A DNA stretch of 64,000 nucleotides from Quillaja saponaria (taxonomy: Eukaryota > Streptophyta > Magnoliopsida > Fabales > Quillajaceae): contig CM055617.1 of NCBI GenBank assembly GCA_029379385.1, forward strand, positions 5,022,001 to 5,086,000. The letters run 5' to 3'. Shown in pieces: positions 39,050 through 50,014 of this stretch. Below the pieces are notes generated by a model. The model was given only the letters and a program-made list of their open reading frames with translations. It did not search any database and had not been told where the DNA came from. The translations under genes were made by a program, and so were the position numbers. Position 1 is the stretch's first letter. Each line of letters begins with the position of its first letter.

Positions 39050-40743
39050 GTTTTCCTACAAGACAAGAGTGCTTCCATGCTTTGATACAACTCTTGGAGA
39101 TATCCATTGCCATTGTCATTACCACCATTATGTCATCCTCATTGCTTGGAGTTGGATCCCTGTTAACCTCTTGATACAACTCATGCTTCCACTTCTCAGG
39201 GCGGAATCCACCAGGGCGATATCCATTGCCATTGTCATTACCACCACTATAACCTCCTCTAGATGAAAAGCCATCCCTCCAAGCTTCTCCCCTGTTCAGT
39301 TGCTCTGTCTCCTCCAAATTGTTTATCTGGTCTGTCCAGATAATGACTGTTTGGACTCTTTCTTCCCTCCTGTCACTCTTTTCCCCAATACGGTCAAGTT
39401 GGCTTGGTTTCGTGGCGTCCGATGCTACTACTTGAGGATCTACTGGACACTTCTTCTCCCAAAAGGCAGGCCTTTTCTTTGTGGTTGGTGGTACATCATC
39501 CTCCCTTCAGAAATACCATCATTGTGCTGAAAACTACTATTCTCCACCTTAGTATGTGATCTCTCATCTCGTTGCTCTCTATCATGAATTGCTGTCTCTG
39601 CCTTCTCACTATGCCGCTCGGTTGAGTCTTTCCACCATCCACGGTCTTTAAAACAGAGTATAGTACATGATAAAAGTCAGTAAACAAGTTTTAACTCGAC
39701 AAAAACACTTCTTACATGAACTCTGTCCCCTTCCTTTATATTACATGGAAGTCCAAGAACTTAAAGAAAACCACATTATATACTGGACTGCTGGAGTTTG
39801 CAGTGATTTCATAAAGAATAATGCCTTCTTGTTTATTCGATTGGTTGAAGGCATTATATTCAACAAAATATGTTTTGATTCAGAGAAAAACAGAGAGGAA
39901 TAATAGGTATGACTTACATCCGAACAAGTTTTGCCACAGAAATACATAAGTGAAGATGCAAACTGAAGCATGAAGCAAGAAAAAGTGCCTTGCCACTAGG
40001 CTGTGTGTTAAGTGTGATAGTGGAACTAGTTTAGACATTGCCTAGATAAATGATTTAGGTAAAGACTAACATAATAACACTAAGGGAAAATAATGTAAGC
40101 AGATATTGTTGAAAGAAAAGTAAGGAACTCACCACCGGTTTCTCTGCGACCAGAGCTTCGATCAACTTGCCGACCACTACCACGCCCATCATGCTGTCAT
40201 AAGACATAACTAAAATAAATTTTGAAACTAGGAGGGAAAAGTAAGTCTGGTCATTATGAAAGGTAAGCTTGCTTATAAGATATAAAAGATTTTTGGCTCC
40301 AGATAAATCATGCCTCCGTGATACTGATAAAACCATGAAGCTGCATTAAAATCATGAAACTAATAAAACCATGATACTGATTCATTAAAAAAAAAAAAAA
40401 ATACACATACGAGGCTGCCATGCATGCCACATCAGTTAGCCGAACTTAAACATATATGTTTTTGCATTCAGTTCTTTCTTTTTCAATTGGAAAATTCACA
40501 TTGAAAAAATGATAAATCTTTGAGCTCCAAAGTTTTTTCATTGAAGGGTGTATTAATCAAACTACAATTTGAGGCAAACAAATGCATCATTTTTCGAATA
40601 ACAATTCAGCTTCGCCACCATAACTCTCTGCTAAACATCTCACTGACCAAAACCCAGATCGATTCAAACTCCAACTCACACAAAGAGAGACAGAGAGACA
40701 CTATCAGATAGATAGAGAGACATACCTCAGTTCTCCATCGAAC
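39050..40743 (-). pseudogene. Broken Arg/Gly/Ser-rich protein gene (family not named)
   Basis: Minus-strand exons with good splice sites: 40726-40743 (VRWRTE), 40133-40193 (HDGRGSGRQVDRSSGRRETG) and a large exon from 39645 down (DRGWWKDSTERHSEKAE...). The large exon changes frame near EGR/DDVPPTTKKRPAFWEKK (one base missing), again near REER/SPNSHYLDRPDKQFGGD, and again before GEAWRDGFSSRGGY. The C-terminal part (GYRPGGFRPEKWKHELYQEV, PTPSNEDD) is followed by a second copy of a 29-base stretch (39218-39246 and 39099-39127), after which the expected EALL-type end is out of frame. I recall plant proteins ending in KWKHDLYDEANRSPTPKNEE but cannot name them. Several frame breaks plus the internal duplication indicate a pseudogene. 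Its 5' end was not found. Confidence 0.6.
39099..39246. repeat. 29-bp perfect direct repeat inside the Arg/Gly-rich pseudogene
   Basis: The 29 bases starting GATATCCATTGCCATTGTC occur at 39099-39127 and 39218-39246, 119 bp apart. Each copy is preceded at some distance by TTGATACAACTC, so a longer segment was duplicated and then partly lost. Confidence 0.9.
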
Positions 40744-41754
40744 CTGGAAGGCTGGAAAGGAGTGTAAAAGTAAAAAAAAAAAAGAAAAAAAAAAAGGAGT
40801 AACGATTTCTGTGTTTGAGAGATGTCTTGGCTCTCAAAAAGTATATAAAAGAGTAATACCTTATGTAAGAAAGTATAAAGTACCTACAAGTGGCCCTTTC
40901 AATAAATTTCATGGATCACTACTCCCTAGCATAAAATGGGAATCATAGTTTGGAACAATATAATAAAGGACAACATGAGTCTAGTCAGAGTTGTAGAGAG
41001 GAGCATCCAAAGAAACAAACGCACCGACTTTCCTCTAATGCAAAAGTCTAAAGTTCTTTAGCTTGCCCCCCTTGAACTCCCTTGTTTTGTTTTGTAATTA
41101 GAAGGGTTTCTTCAGGCTTATGCAAGCAGAACAAAGGTGGTCTATTTTTTATTTTTTAAGTTTAATTTATTTTGGATAAAATTAAAATTTGAGTGAAATT
41201 TTTTGAAACAAATTGTGCTTAAGATTTAATTTTGGGACCAACTTATAAAGTCTTAAAATTTGTAGCTAAACCTTAATAATTATAAAAACTATATTTGTAA
41301 AAATCGTTATGATTCACATTTTTAATAAGTAAAAATTTCAAATATTTAACGATTTACATGTCATAAAAAATATATCGTAACACATTGTCAATTTATGAGT
41401 TATAACATTATTTAAATATTAAACAAACTTTTAACTCGTCCATCTTTGTTATATTGATGATCTATACATTTAACCATGAACATCGGAAGTCATTGGGGAT
41501 TCTTACATGTAACAAAAATATTACAATTTGTTTGCACTGCAAGGTAAGTATTGGAATTCCCTATTTGGTAAAATGTTTTAAAAAATGTCTAACATCGAAT
41601 ATTTTTTGGATCTAACTCTTCTAGAATTCCTTAAGAATTCTACCAAATAGATTTTTTTTTTAATTTTAATTTTAGCCATTCACACTACTATTTTTAAATC
41701 TCATCCATCCACATAATTTAATTTTAAAATTTTAGTATTTTATTTATTAATAAT

Positions 41755-42000
41755 ACCCTATTTCTACTCTAAATCCTAAACCTAAGTCTAAGCCTAATTT
41801 TAAAGCCTAATCTTAAACCTAAGTCTAAGCCTAAGCCTAAGCCTAACCCTAACTCTAACCTCAACCCCAATCTTAATCCTAATCCTAACTCTAACCCTAA
41901 TTCTAATTCTAATTCTAATTCTAATCCTAACTCTAACTCTAATCTTAACCTAACCCTAACCCTAACCCTAACCCTAAACCTAATTATAATCCTAATTCTA
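41755..42000. repeat. Degenerate interstitial telomere-like repeat
   Basis: About 245 bases of CCTAA-type hexamers: CCTAAG, CCTAAC, TCTAAC, TCTAAT and CTTAAC variants. The best-kept core at about 41949-41979 has four uninterrupted CCCTAA hexamers ending in CCCTAAA. Most plant chromosome ends use CCCTAAA (7 bp), whereas this core is the 6-bp unit. It could be a degenerate telomeric insertion or a local simple repeat. Confidence 0.75.
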
Positions 42001-42312
42001 ATTTTATTAAAATTTGTTTTAAAAGAGTTGTTATTAATAAAAATTAAGAGAATTCTACTTGAAATTTTTTTTTATAGAATTTTTAAAAAATTATAGAATA
42101 TCTAAATCCATATTTATTTATTTGCAACTCATACTCTTATTAATTATTATTATTTTTTCAATATAGTGGTTCATAATGAAAATAATAAATCAATTATTGC
42201 GTGTTATTAATCATTACATTAAATACAAAATAATTTTAAAATATATTATCTTAGTAAATGTCTCACTATATAAATTCTTCTTAAATACATTAAAAGAAAT
42301 TAATGAATTTAC

Positions 42313-42935
42313 CCTGTCAACTACCACATGTTTTGCAATAATCATCATAAACTATCGAATTAGACATATAACCTCCTTCTTTGAGTCATTATTAACAAAT
42401 AACCACCACTCATAGAATTTAGCCATTAAATCTAACAAATTAACTCGTAAAAAACTAAACTACCTCATATTAAGTTATTTATTTATTTATGTTTTCTCAT
42501 TTTTTACATCTTTTTCTTTTCATTTTCTATGAAACTAAACTCTTTATATTGATTTAATTTTAGCATATATAAATAATATTTGAATTATTCATAATTTTTA
42601 TTTTTTTGTCATTGTATTACATATTAAAGAATATACTAAAATTGAATAAATATCAAGATTTTAATTGCTAGAAAAGAAAAAAAAGATAAAATAAGAAACA
42701 AGAGATAGAAAGTGAAAAATCATAAAATAAAAAAATAAAAACTTATAATAAGGATAGGTTTTTTTTTTTTTTTTTTTTTTGACAAGTTAATTTGGTAGAT
42801 TTTTATAACTAATTTGGATGATTGGGGGTTATTTTCTAATTATAACTCAAATAAGGGGTTATGTGCTTAATTTGATAGTTCATGGGGGTTAATGTAAAAT
42901 TGGTGATAGTTTATGGGGATAAAATACAATTGACC
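42313..42935. mobile_element. AT-rich MITE-like element with long terminal inverted repeats, copy 2
   Basis: The left end reads AAACTATCGAATTAGACATA, then TAACC, GAGTCATTATTA and ATCTAACAAATTAACTCG. The reverse complement of the right end reads AAACTATCAAATTAAGCACA, then TAACC, GAGTTATAATTA and ATCTACCAAATTAACTTG. The element thus has inverted repeats of more than 100 bp flanking an AT-rich core without ORFs. The core shares ordered words with the copy at 15783-16456. A poly-T run sits inside. Boundaries are approximate; no target-site duplication was confirmed. Confidence 0.6.
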
Positions 42936-43153
42936 TTAAATTAATTCTATATTTATAAAGTCTTGCCTAATTAATGTATAAATTGATTAAATTCTTCTGA
43001 ATACATTTAAAATAAATAAATTATATATTTATTAAGTCATGCCTAATTAATGACAATTAAAATCCTAGAAGATCGTTTTTCCTTATTGTAATCAATTTAC
43101 CATATAAAGCATGTGTCTTCCTGTATAAATTCCTTGAATTTTGAGGTTTGGCT

Positions 43154-43162
43154 TATATATAG
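43154..43162 (+). promoter_or_regulatory. Probable TATA box of xylanase copy 1
   Basis: TATATATAG about 40 bases upstream of the ATG at 43200. This implies a very short 5' UTR. Confidence 0.55.
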
Positions 43163-43199
43163 AAGCAGGTCTATGAGGTTTCATACATTCATCCTAGCT

Positions 43200-46100
43200 A
43201 TGAAGGTTCAGAAAAATATGAATCTGCTTTTTTTAGTGTGTACTATCCTTCTACCAGGTTTTTGTGAACTATATCATATTACTATAATAGTTTTTGGTGT
43301 TCGATTTTTAACTCATTTCGTTTCTTCTGATTTGTGTAAATTTTTGTGTCACTCTGCAGGGTTTGAAGCTAAAGCTTTATCATATGATTACACTGCCATT
43401 ATTGAGGTAAGCCTTCCCTGAAACTAATCACCATTTTGTTGGAAGAAAAAACAAAGTTTACAAGAGAAAACTATTCTGAATAGTTGTGACAGAGTAGTGA
43501 CAAATGAAGAGTTTGAGGATTTTTTATTTTCCTTGAAATACTTTTCAATCTGGTAATTGATTCTGTGCTATGTATTTTTGTAGAACTCTTCCCTTGTATC
43601 CTCGTCTTTTAAGGATATCTTATGTTTCTTTTAAACAAGAAAATCAATAATAAATTTGCAAAATCCTTAATTTAAGGTTAGGCAATTTATAGGAACCAAC
43701 TACAAAAGTATTCTGTACCATAAAAATCTCAACAAAAGCAAAGAGTAGGCTCCAATGCTCTAAAAGATACTCTCATGGTTAAAATTTTGTATCTGCAATT
43801 TTAAGTTTTTAGTTCAAACTCATGTTTCGAAATGGATGAAATTTATGGGAAATTAGGCACATAACCCCTTATATTTCGTTTGAAATGGACGATTTCTTAT
43901 TCTCCAAGGTTTTTGATGGGAAAAAAAAAAAGAATTAAATTTTGCAGTGTAGTGTAGTTTGAGTTTCTTCAACTATTGATTTTTATTGTTAAGATCAACA
44001 TTTTTCTTTTTTGGAGTCGAACGAAAACAGTATTTTGAGATTTTGAAAAAGTGATTAGGAAAAATATCTCCACAAACACTAGAGGGTTCAAAATTTATTA
44101 GAAAATAAAAAATAAATTAGAATGTATTTTTGTCAATTGAACTAACAATTCTTGGATTATTAAAATGAACAATTAAGGATTTATTTTTTTTAATTTTTAA
44201 TCAACTGTGGCTGTATAAAAGTTCTTATAGAGCCACATGAATATAATTTATAGAGGTTGCTAATGGATAATGTAACATACGGGCCTCTTTGTTCAATTGC
44301 AATTGTAGTGCCTAGCAAACCCACAAAAACCTCAATACAGTGGAGGAATTATTATAAATCCAGAGTTGAATCAAGGATTAGAAGGATGGTCTGCATATGG
44401 GGAAGCAAAAATAGTGCATAGAGAATTAGATGGCAACAAATTTATTCTGGCTCATAGCAGAAATCAACCACATGACAGCATCTCCCAAAAGCTTTACTTA
44501 CAGAAGGACAAGCTCTACACATTCTCAGGTAATTCTTTTTCTTTACTATCGAACACATTTCTTACTTGCCCACTAATTTGTGGATTTGAATTAATTAATG
44601 CAGCTTGGATACAAGTTAGTGAAGGAAATATCCCAGTAAATGCAGTATTTAAGACAACTGAGGGACTAAAATATGCTGGTGCTGCTGTTGCCAAGTCTAA
44701 CTGCTGGTCTATGCTTAAGGGTGGCTTCACAGTTGATACGTCAGGCTCAGCTGAGCTCTATTTTGAGGTACATTCTTTGAGACATATCACAAACATTTGA
44801 TAAAATAGTACTCTATTTTGAGCACTATTGCATGTTTCTTCTAACATAATCATTCTGTTTGTAAGCATAACTTGCCAATGCTTATAGTTGCTAACCTCTG
44901 GTCCTCTGCAGAGCAACACCACATCTGTGGAAATATGGGTTGACAGCATCTCATTGCAACCATTCACCCAAGAGCAATGGAGGTCCCATCAGGATCAGAG
45001 CATTGAGAAGGTAACTAAATTGATTATATGAATTTTGAATGTTTTTATATGGACTTTTAAATATAGAAGAAGTTCACGCATTCAGATTGGCAGACGCGAA
45101 AGAGGAAGGTGAAAGTTCAAGCAGTTGATAAAAAAGGCAATCCCATAGTGAATGCGAAGATATCCATTGAACAAAACAATTCATCCTTTCCATTAGGTTG
45201 TGCTGTAAACTTAAATGTCCTCAACACAACTGGCTACCGAGATTGGTTCACGTCAAGGTTCAAATTTACAGTATTTGAAGATGAACTGAAGTGGTACAAC
45301 ATGGAACATATACAAGGCCAAGTAGACTACTCTGGCCCTGATGCTTTGCTTAAGTTTGCCAAGGAGCATAGCATTGCAATTCGCGGCCATAATATTCATT
45401 GGGACTCTCCTCATTATCAACCAAGTTGGGTGAGTTCACTCTCACCAACCCAACTTAATGCAGCAGTTTCCAAGAGGGTTGTTTCCCTTGTGACAAGATA
45501 TAAGCACCAGTTTATTGCATGGGATACCGTTAACGAAAATGTGCATTTTTCGTTCTTGGAGAGTAACCTTGGACAAAATGCTTCATCAAAGATATACAAA
45601 GTGGTTCATAAGATTGATGGAACAGCAACTCTGTTCTTGAATGAATTTAATACAATTGAAGATAGCAAGGATGGTTTAGCTACCCCAGCAAAGTACCTCC
45701 AGAGGATAAGTGAGATAAGAAGCTATCATGGTAACCAAGACTTGCCTATTGGAATTGGCCTTGAGGCTCATTTCACTATCCCTAATTTGCCTTACATGAG
45801 AGCCTCCCTTGATACTCTTGGTGCCACTGGATTTCCAATTTGGCTTACAGAATTGGATGTTAGCAGCCAACCCAACCAGGTAAAGCTTAATTTCTAGAAA
45901 TTAGAGAAAAGCTAGTACTTTATTGATAATCGAAGGCGTGTCTCCAATCAAATTGCGCATGTATTCAGTGTTTTTCGTAACATTTCATTCAGTACTTTCT
46001 CTTTTTCCTGAAAACCATTTCCAAATATTGACTAATGGAGTAATGGGTTCTTTGGGCAGGCATTATACTTGGAACAGATTTTGAGGGAGGCACACTCACA

Positions 46101-46416
46101 CCCAAAGATTCAAGGCATTATGATATGGTCACCATGGAAACCTCAGGGATGTTATAGGATGTGCTTGACTGACAACAATTTTAATAACTTGCCCACAGGG
46201 GATGTTGTAGACAAGCTGGCAAAAGAGTGGGGTATTACAAAATTGGCAGGAACAACAGATGCTAAAGGGTTCTTTGAGGCCTCTCTGTTCCATGGAGATT
46301 ATGAAGTGAAAGTCACTCACCCCACTTTGGTGAATTCCACCTTAGCTCAGAGCTTCAAAGTAATGTCAACTAGTGAAACCAAGAAAACAACAAAACTTAT
46401 ACAAGTTTTTGTGTAG
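43200..46416 (+). CDS. Endo-1,4-beta-xylanase, GH10 with N-terminal CBM22, tandem copy 1
   Basis: Secreted plant xylanase predicted to cut the xylan backbone in cell walls. Seven exons: 43200-43257, 43360-43406, 44309-44528, 44604-44767, 44912-45010, 45094-45879 and 46060-46416 (1731 nt, 576 aa), in phase. Order of parts: signal peptide (NMNLLFLVCTILLPG), a short YDYTAIIE segment, the CBM22-like carbohydrate-binding domain (GIIINPELNQGLEGWSAYG, HDSISQKLYLQKDKLYTFS, AWIQVSEGNIPVNAVFK), then GH10 (FKFTVFEDELKWYNME, IRGHNIHWDSPHYQPSWV). The acid/base Glu is at about residue 344 (WDTVNENV) and the nucleophile Glu at about 449 (WLTELDV). A C-terminal extension (GDYEVKVTHPTL) ends the protein. The acceptor at 45093 was chosen because the nearer AG at 45085 gives a stop. 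The last intron (45880-46059) is absent from copy 2. Confidence 0.93.
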
Positions 46417-47256
46417 TTTCTCTTTCTTTGATTAGGATATGGTCCAATAAACTGTAAAAATATTTAATGCAATGGTATATTGTTCTCTAATTTGAGCATA
46501 TATTAATATGATACTATCAACCTGCATCACCTTATAAGAGTTTGAAAAAAAAAAAATACATGATTTAATTAATACAATTAAATTCTCAATGAATGAATTT
46601 AAACAACCTATATAATAATTTGATTTTTCTAAACGGTACACTAAGTCAATTGTTAAGATATAATAAATACTATCATTGAAATTTGTGTTATATTAAAAAT
46701 AATAATTCATTAATTACATTGTACTAATATCATTATGAGTTTTAAATATAGTACATTTTCTATATAAAAGAGGAGTCAGTATTTTTCAAATTATTGATAA
46801 TGTGACAAAGTGATGCCAACTATTTTTATTTTATTTTTTGCATTTATTGAATCAAAAGGTAGGATTATGCTATTTAAAGAAGAAGCCAACTCTCAGGTTT
46901 TATTTTCTTGTTTTGAAATATAAATAAGGAAAAGCACATTACATACTGGATATTCCAATGTCTATGGTGTAATCCTACCAAAAAATGGTAATTTGGCAAC
47001 TGAATTAATTACTGCTCCTCTCATAGACAGTGATTTTCCAACAAAACACTAGCTAGACTTTGGAATAGTGTGTGTAAATACCATGCTATCCTTTAATTCA
47101 TATAAGGTACTACCTAGCCATCATTGTCTTTTTTCAGTTTCTTCTTACACTGTATTCCAGTTTCTTAGTATCTGTTTGAGTGTTCTTTCTGCTTGCATAC
47201 AGTAGCTTTTCTTTTTTGTAAACAGGTCTTATTGGTCTCATAATTCCAAGCTAGCT
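46417..47256. other. Spacer between the tandem xylanase genes
   Basis: AT-rich; holds the 3' UTR of copy 1 and the presumed promoter of copy 2. No ORF was recognised. Confidence 0.6.
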
Positions 47257-47318
47257 ATGAAGGTTGGGAACAATAATGTGCTTATTTTTATGTTTACTAT
47301 CTACATCCCTTTCAACAG
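47257..47318 (+). pseudogene. Orphan signal-peptide exon of xylanase copy 2
   Basis: CTAGCTATGAAGGTT here matches the start of copy 1 (43194-43208), and the exon encodes a hydrophobic leader (NNVLIFMFTIYIP) ending at a good AG|GTTTGT donor. It is 62 nt long, where the matching copy-1 exon is 58 nt. Joined to the conserved acceptor at 47868/47869, it runs into TGA almost at once. Other GT donors tested just downstream (47323, 47340, 47346) also fail to restore the frame. Confidence 0.65.
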
Positions 47319-47364
47319 GTTTGTTCTCTCCATCTATTTGTCCTTGTGCATAGCTCAAAAGAAG

Positions 47365-47746
47365 ATATGAGATTTATTGAATCACTGATACATAGAGTCT
47401 TATATTTTATGTATATATTTTTTGTTTTCTAACATCTCTTTGAATTGCAAATACTCTCAGGTTTCAAACCAATAAATTGATAAGGTGTCTTTACAGTAAC
47501 AACTAGTTGTTAACGTATATATGTTTATTTATAAATAAACTTGTCTGTGTTAATATGAGATTCATTTAATCAGTGATACATAGTGTCGTATATTTTGTAT
47601 ATATAATTTTTGATTTCTAACATCTCTTTGAACATAAAATACTCTCAGGTTCGAACCAATAAATTGTAAGGTATTTTTACAATTAAGCTAACAATTAGTT
47701 GTTTACGTGTATATGTTTATTTATAAATAAACTTTCCCGTGTTAAT
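47365..47746. repeat. Tandem duplication of about 190 bp between leader exon and next exon of xylanase copy 2
   Basis: Unit 1 starts at about 47365 and unit 2 at about 47553, both with ATATGAGATT. They share ordered blocks: TGATACATAG, TTCTAACATCTCTTTGAA, ATACTCTCAGGTT, CCAATAAATTG, CTAGTTGT/ATTAGTTGT and TATGTTTATTTATAAATAAA. Moderate divergence shows it is not very recent. Each unit contains a CTCTCAGG motif that could act as a cryptic splice acceptor. Confidence 0.8.
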
Positions 47747-47819
47747 TTTATCTCTTTTCCTTTCCTTTTCTCCAACCTTTTTCTTTTCTTCAACCTTTTA
47801 CTTTATTTGTTGAATATTA

Positions 47820-50014
47820 ATGAAAAGTAAAAGAAAAATGAAACATTCAAAGCTCAAATACTTTGCAGAGTTTGATGCAAATGCCATATCCTATGATTAT
47901 AGTGCCCACATTGAGGTAAGTTTTCTCCAAACTGATCTATATTTTAGGGGTAAAATTAATATAGATACTCAAAATGTTAAACTCAGAATCCACTATTATA
48001 TTTGGTAATTTGGTCTTATTTTTTCTGAACTGTAGTGTTTAAAAAATCCTCAAAAACCTCAGTATGGTGGAGGCATTATCATAAATCCTGAACTGAATCA
48101 AGGACTAAAGGGGTGGTCTACATTTGGGCATGGAAAAGTAGAACATAGAGAATCAGGAGGCAACAAATTCATTGTGTTTCACAATAGAAACCGACCACAT
48201 GACAGTGTCTCACAAAAACTATACCTGCAAAAGGACAAGCTTTACACATTCTCAGGTATTTTAATCTTTCTCCTTAATATTGATGGCATGAATCTTTGAG
48301 TTCCTTTATGACTTAGATATACTTTGCAGTTTGTGTGACTATGCATGGAGTTTTATGACACTGCAGCTTGGATACAAGTGAGTGAGGGAAATGTTCCAGT
48401 CAGAGCTGTTTTCAAAACAATTAGTGGATATAAACATGCTGGTGCTATTGTTGCTGAGTCTAAGTGTTGGTCCATGCTAAAGGGTGGTCTCACAGTGGAT
48501 GCGTCAGGCCCAGCAGAGCTCTATTTTGAGGTACTTCTCTATTTTGAAAATTCTGACTGTTAATGGAGTAAAAAATTACTAGTCAGTACTAGCATTTGAT
48601 CATTAGTAAAAAGGTTTTTGCCCTCCACAGACCACAAGAACTGTTTGATGGCATTGTCATGCTTTAATTTCTAACCTGTGCAGAGCAACAACACGTCTGT
48701 TGAGATTTGGATTGATAGCATTTCATTACAACCATTCACAGAAGAGCAATGGAGGTCTCATCAAGATGACAACATTGAAAATGTAAAGTACTGGATGTTT
48801 ATCATGCATGAAATGTTTCAATATTCACAAATTAAAAATGTTTAATCTTGGAATTGTAGATGCGTAAAAGAAAGCTGATAATCCAAGCAGTTGATGAAGG
48901 AGGCAACCCCTTAGTGAATGCAAAGATATCAATTGAACAAAAGAGACCAGGCTTTCCATTTGGTACTGCTATAAACAAGAACATTCTCAACAACAATGCC
49001 TACCAAAACTGGTTCATCTCGAGGTTCACGGTCACGACATTTGAAGATGAAATGAAGTGGTACAGCACTGAATATACGCAAGGCAAGGAGAACTACTCTG
49101 TTCCTGATGCAATGCTTCAGTTTGCCAAGCAACACAACATTGCAGTCCGCGGCCACAATGTTGTTTGGGACGATCCCCATTACCAACCTAGTTGGGTCCC
49201 TTCACTCTCACCAACCCAACTTGGTCAAGCAGTTCAAAAAAGGCTAGTTTCTGTTATGTCTAGGTACAAGGGTAAAGTTATTGGGTGGGATGTTGTCAAT
49301 GAAAATATGCATTTTTCTTTCTTTGAAAGTAAACTTGGAAATAATACTTCAGCAAAAATTTACAAAGTGGCTCACAAGGTTGATGGGAGAGCGACCCTTT
49401 TCCTGAATGAGTATAACACAATTGAGCATAGTGGAGGTAGTTCAGCAAGCCCAGCAAAGTACCTGCGGAAGCTAAGAGAGATTCGAAGTTATCCTGGTAA
49501 TAGTGGATTGCCTCTTGGAATTGGGCTTGAGGCGCATTTCTCTACTCCTAATTTGCCTTATATGAGAGCTTCCATTGATACCCTTGCTGCTACTGGATTC
49601 CCAATATGGATCACAGAACTAGATGTTGATAAACAATCTAGCCAAGAACAGCAGGCCCAGTATTTGGAACAGATTCTAAGAGAGGCAGAATCCCACCCAA
49701 AGGTTCAGGGAATTGTAATGTGGGCAGCATGGAAACCAGGGGGATGTTATAGAATGTGTTTGACTGACAACAATTTCAAGAACTTGCCCACTGGGGATGT
49801 TGTAGACAAGTTGTTGCATGAGTGGGGCTTCAAGAGCAAGGCTTCAGGGACTACAGACAGTAGTGGGTTCTTTGAGACCTCCCTTTTCCATGGCGATTAT
49901 GAAGTGAAAATCACTCACCCAGTTTTGGTGAATTCTACCTTTATTCATAACTTCAAAGTGATGCCACCCAATGAACCCAAGGAAAAGACATTGCTTCTTC
50001 AAGTTTCTGCATAA
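47820..50014 (+). CDS. Endo-1,4-beta-xylanase, GH10 with CBM22, tandem copy 2 (no in-frame signal peptide found)
   Basis: Same architecture as the upstream copy. Exons: 47820-47915 (start uncertain), 48036-48255, 48367-48530, 48684-48782 and 48860-50014, total 1734 nt (577 aa) from the 47820 ATG. CBM22 part: GIIINPELNQGLKGWSTFG, HDSVSQKLYLQKDKLYTFS and AWIQVSEGNVPVRAVFK. GH10 catalytic Glu residues lie at about 341 (WDVVNENM) and 446 (WITELDV). The C-terminus reads GDYEVKITHPVL. The GH10 region is one long exon without the extra intron of copy 1. Starting at 47820 gives a basic, non-hydrophobic N-terminus (MKSKRKMKHSKLKYFAEF) and no signal peptide; the homologous leader exon at 47257-47318 cannot be joined in frame. 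Either another leader exon exists, or the product is not secreted by the normal route, or the gene is at the start of decay. The core is intact. Confidence 0.85.

Larger units (their letters stand above)
40744..43199. other. AT-rich intergenic region
   Basis: Holds a degenerate telomere-like tract (41755-42000), an AT-rich inverted-repeat element (42313-42935) and a poly-T run (about 42759-42780). No gene is supported. Confidence 0.6.

Noticed and set aside
41755..42000. CRISPR-like or regulatory array in the CCTAA tract
   Set aside because: The units are 6 bp and degenerate with no spacers; it is a telomere-like simple repeat.
43113..43199. Upstream in-frame ATGs before xylanase copy 1
   Set aside because: The ATG at 43200 directly precedes a good signal peptide and follows a TATA box; the upstream extension overlaps the TATA region and has no signal-peptide character.
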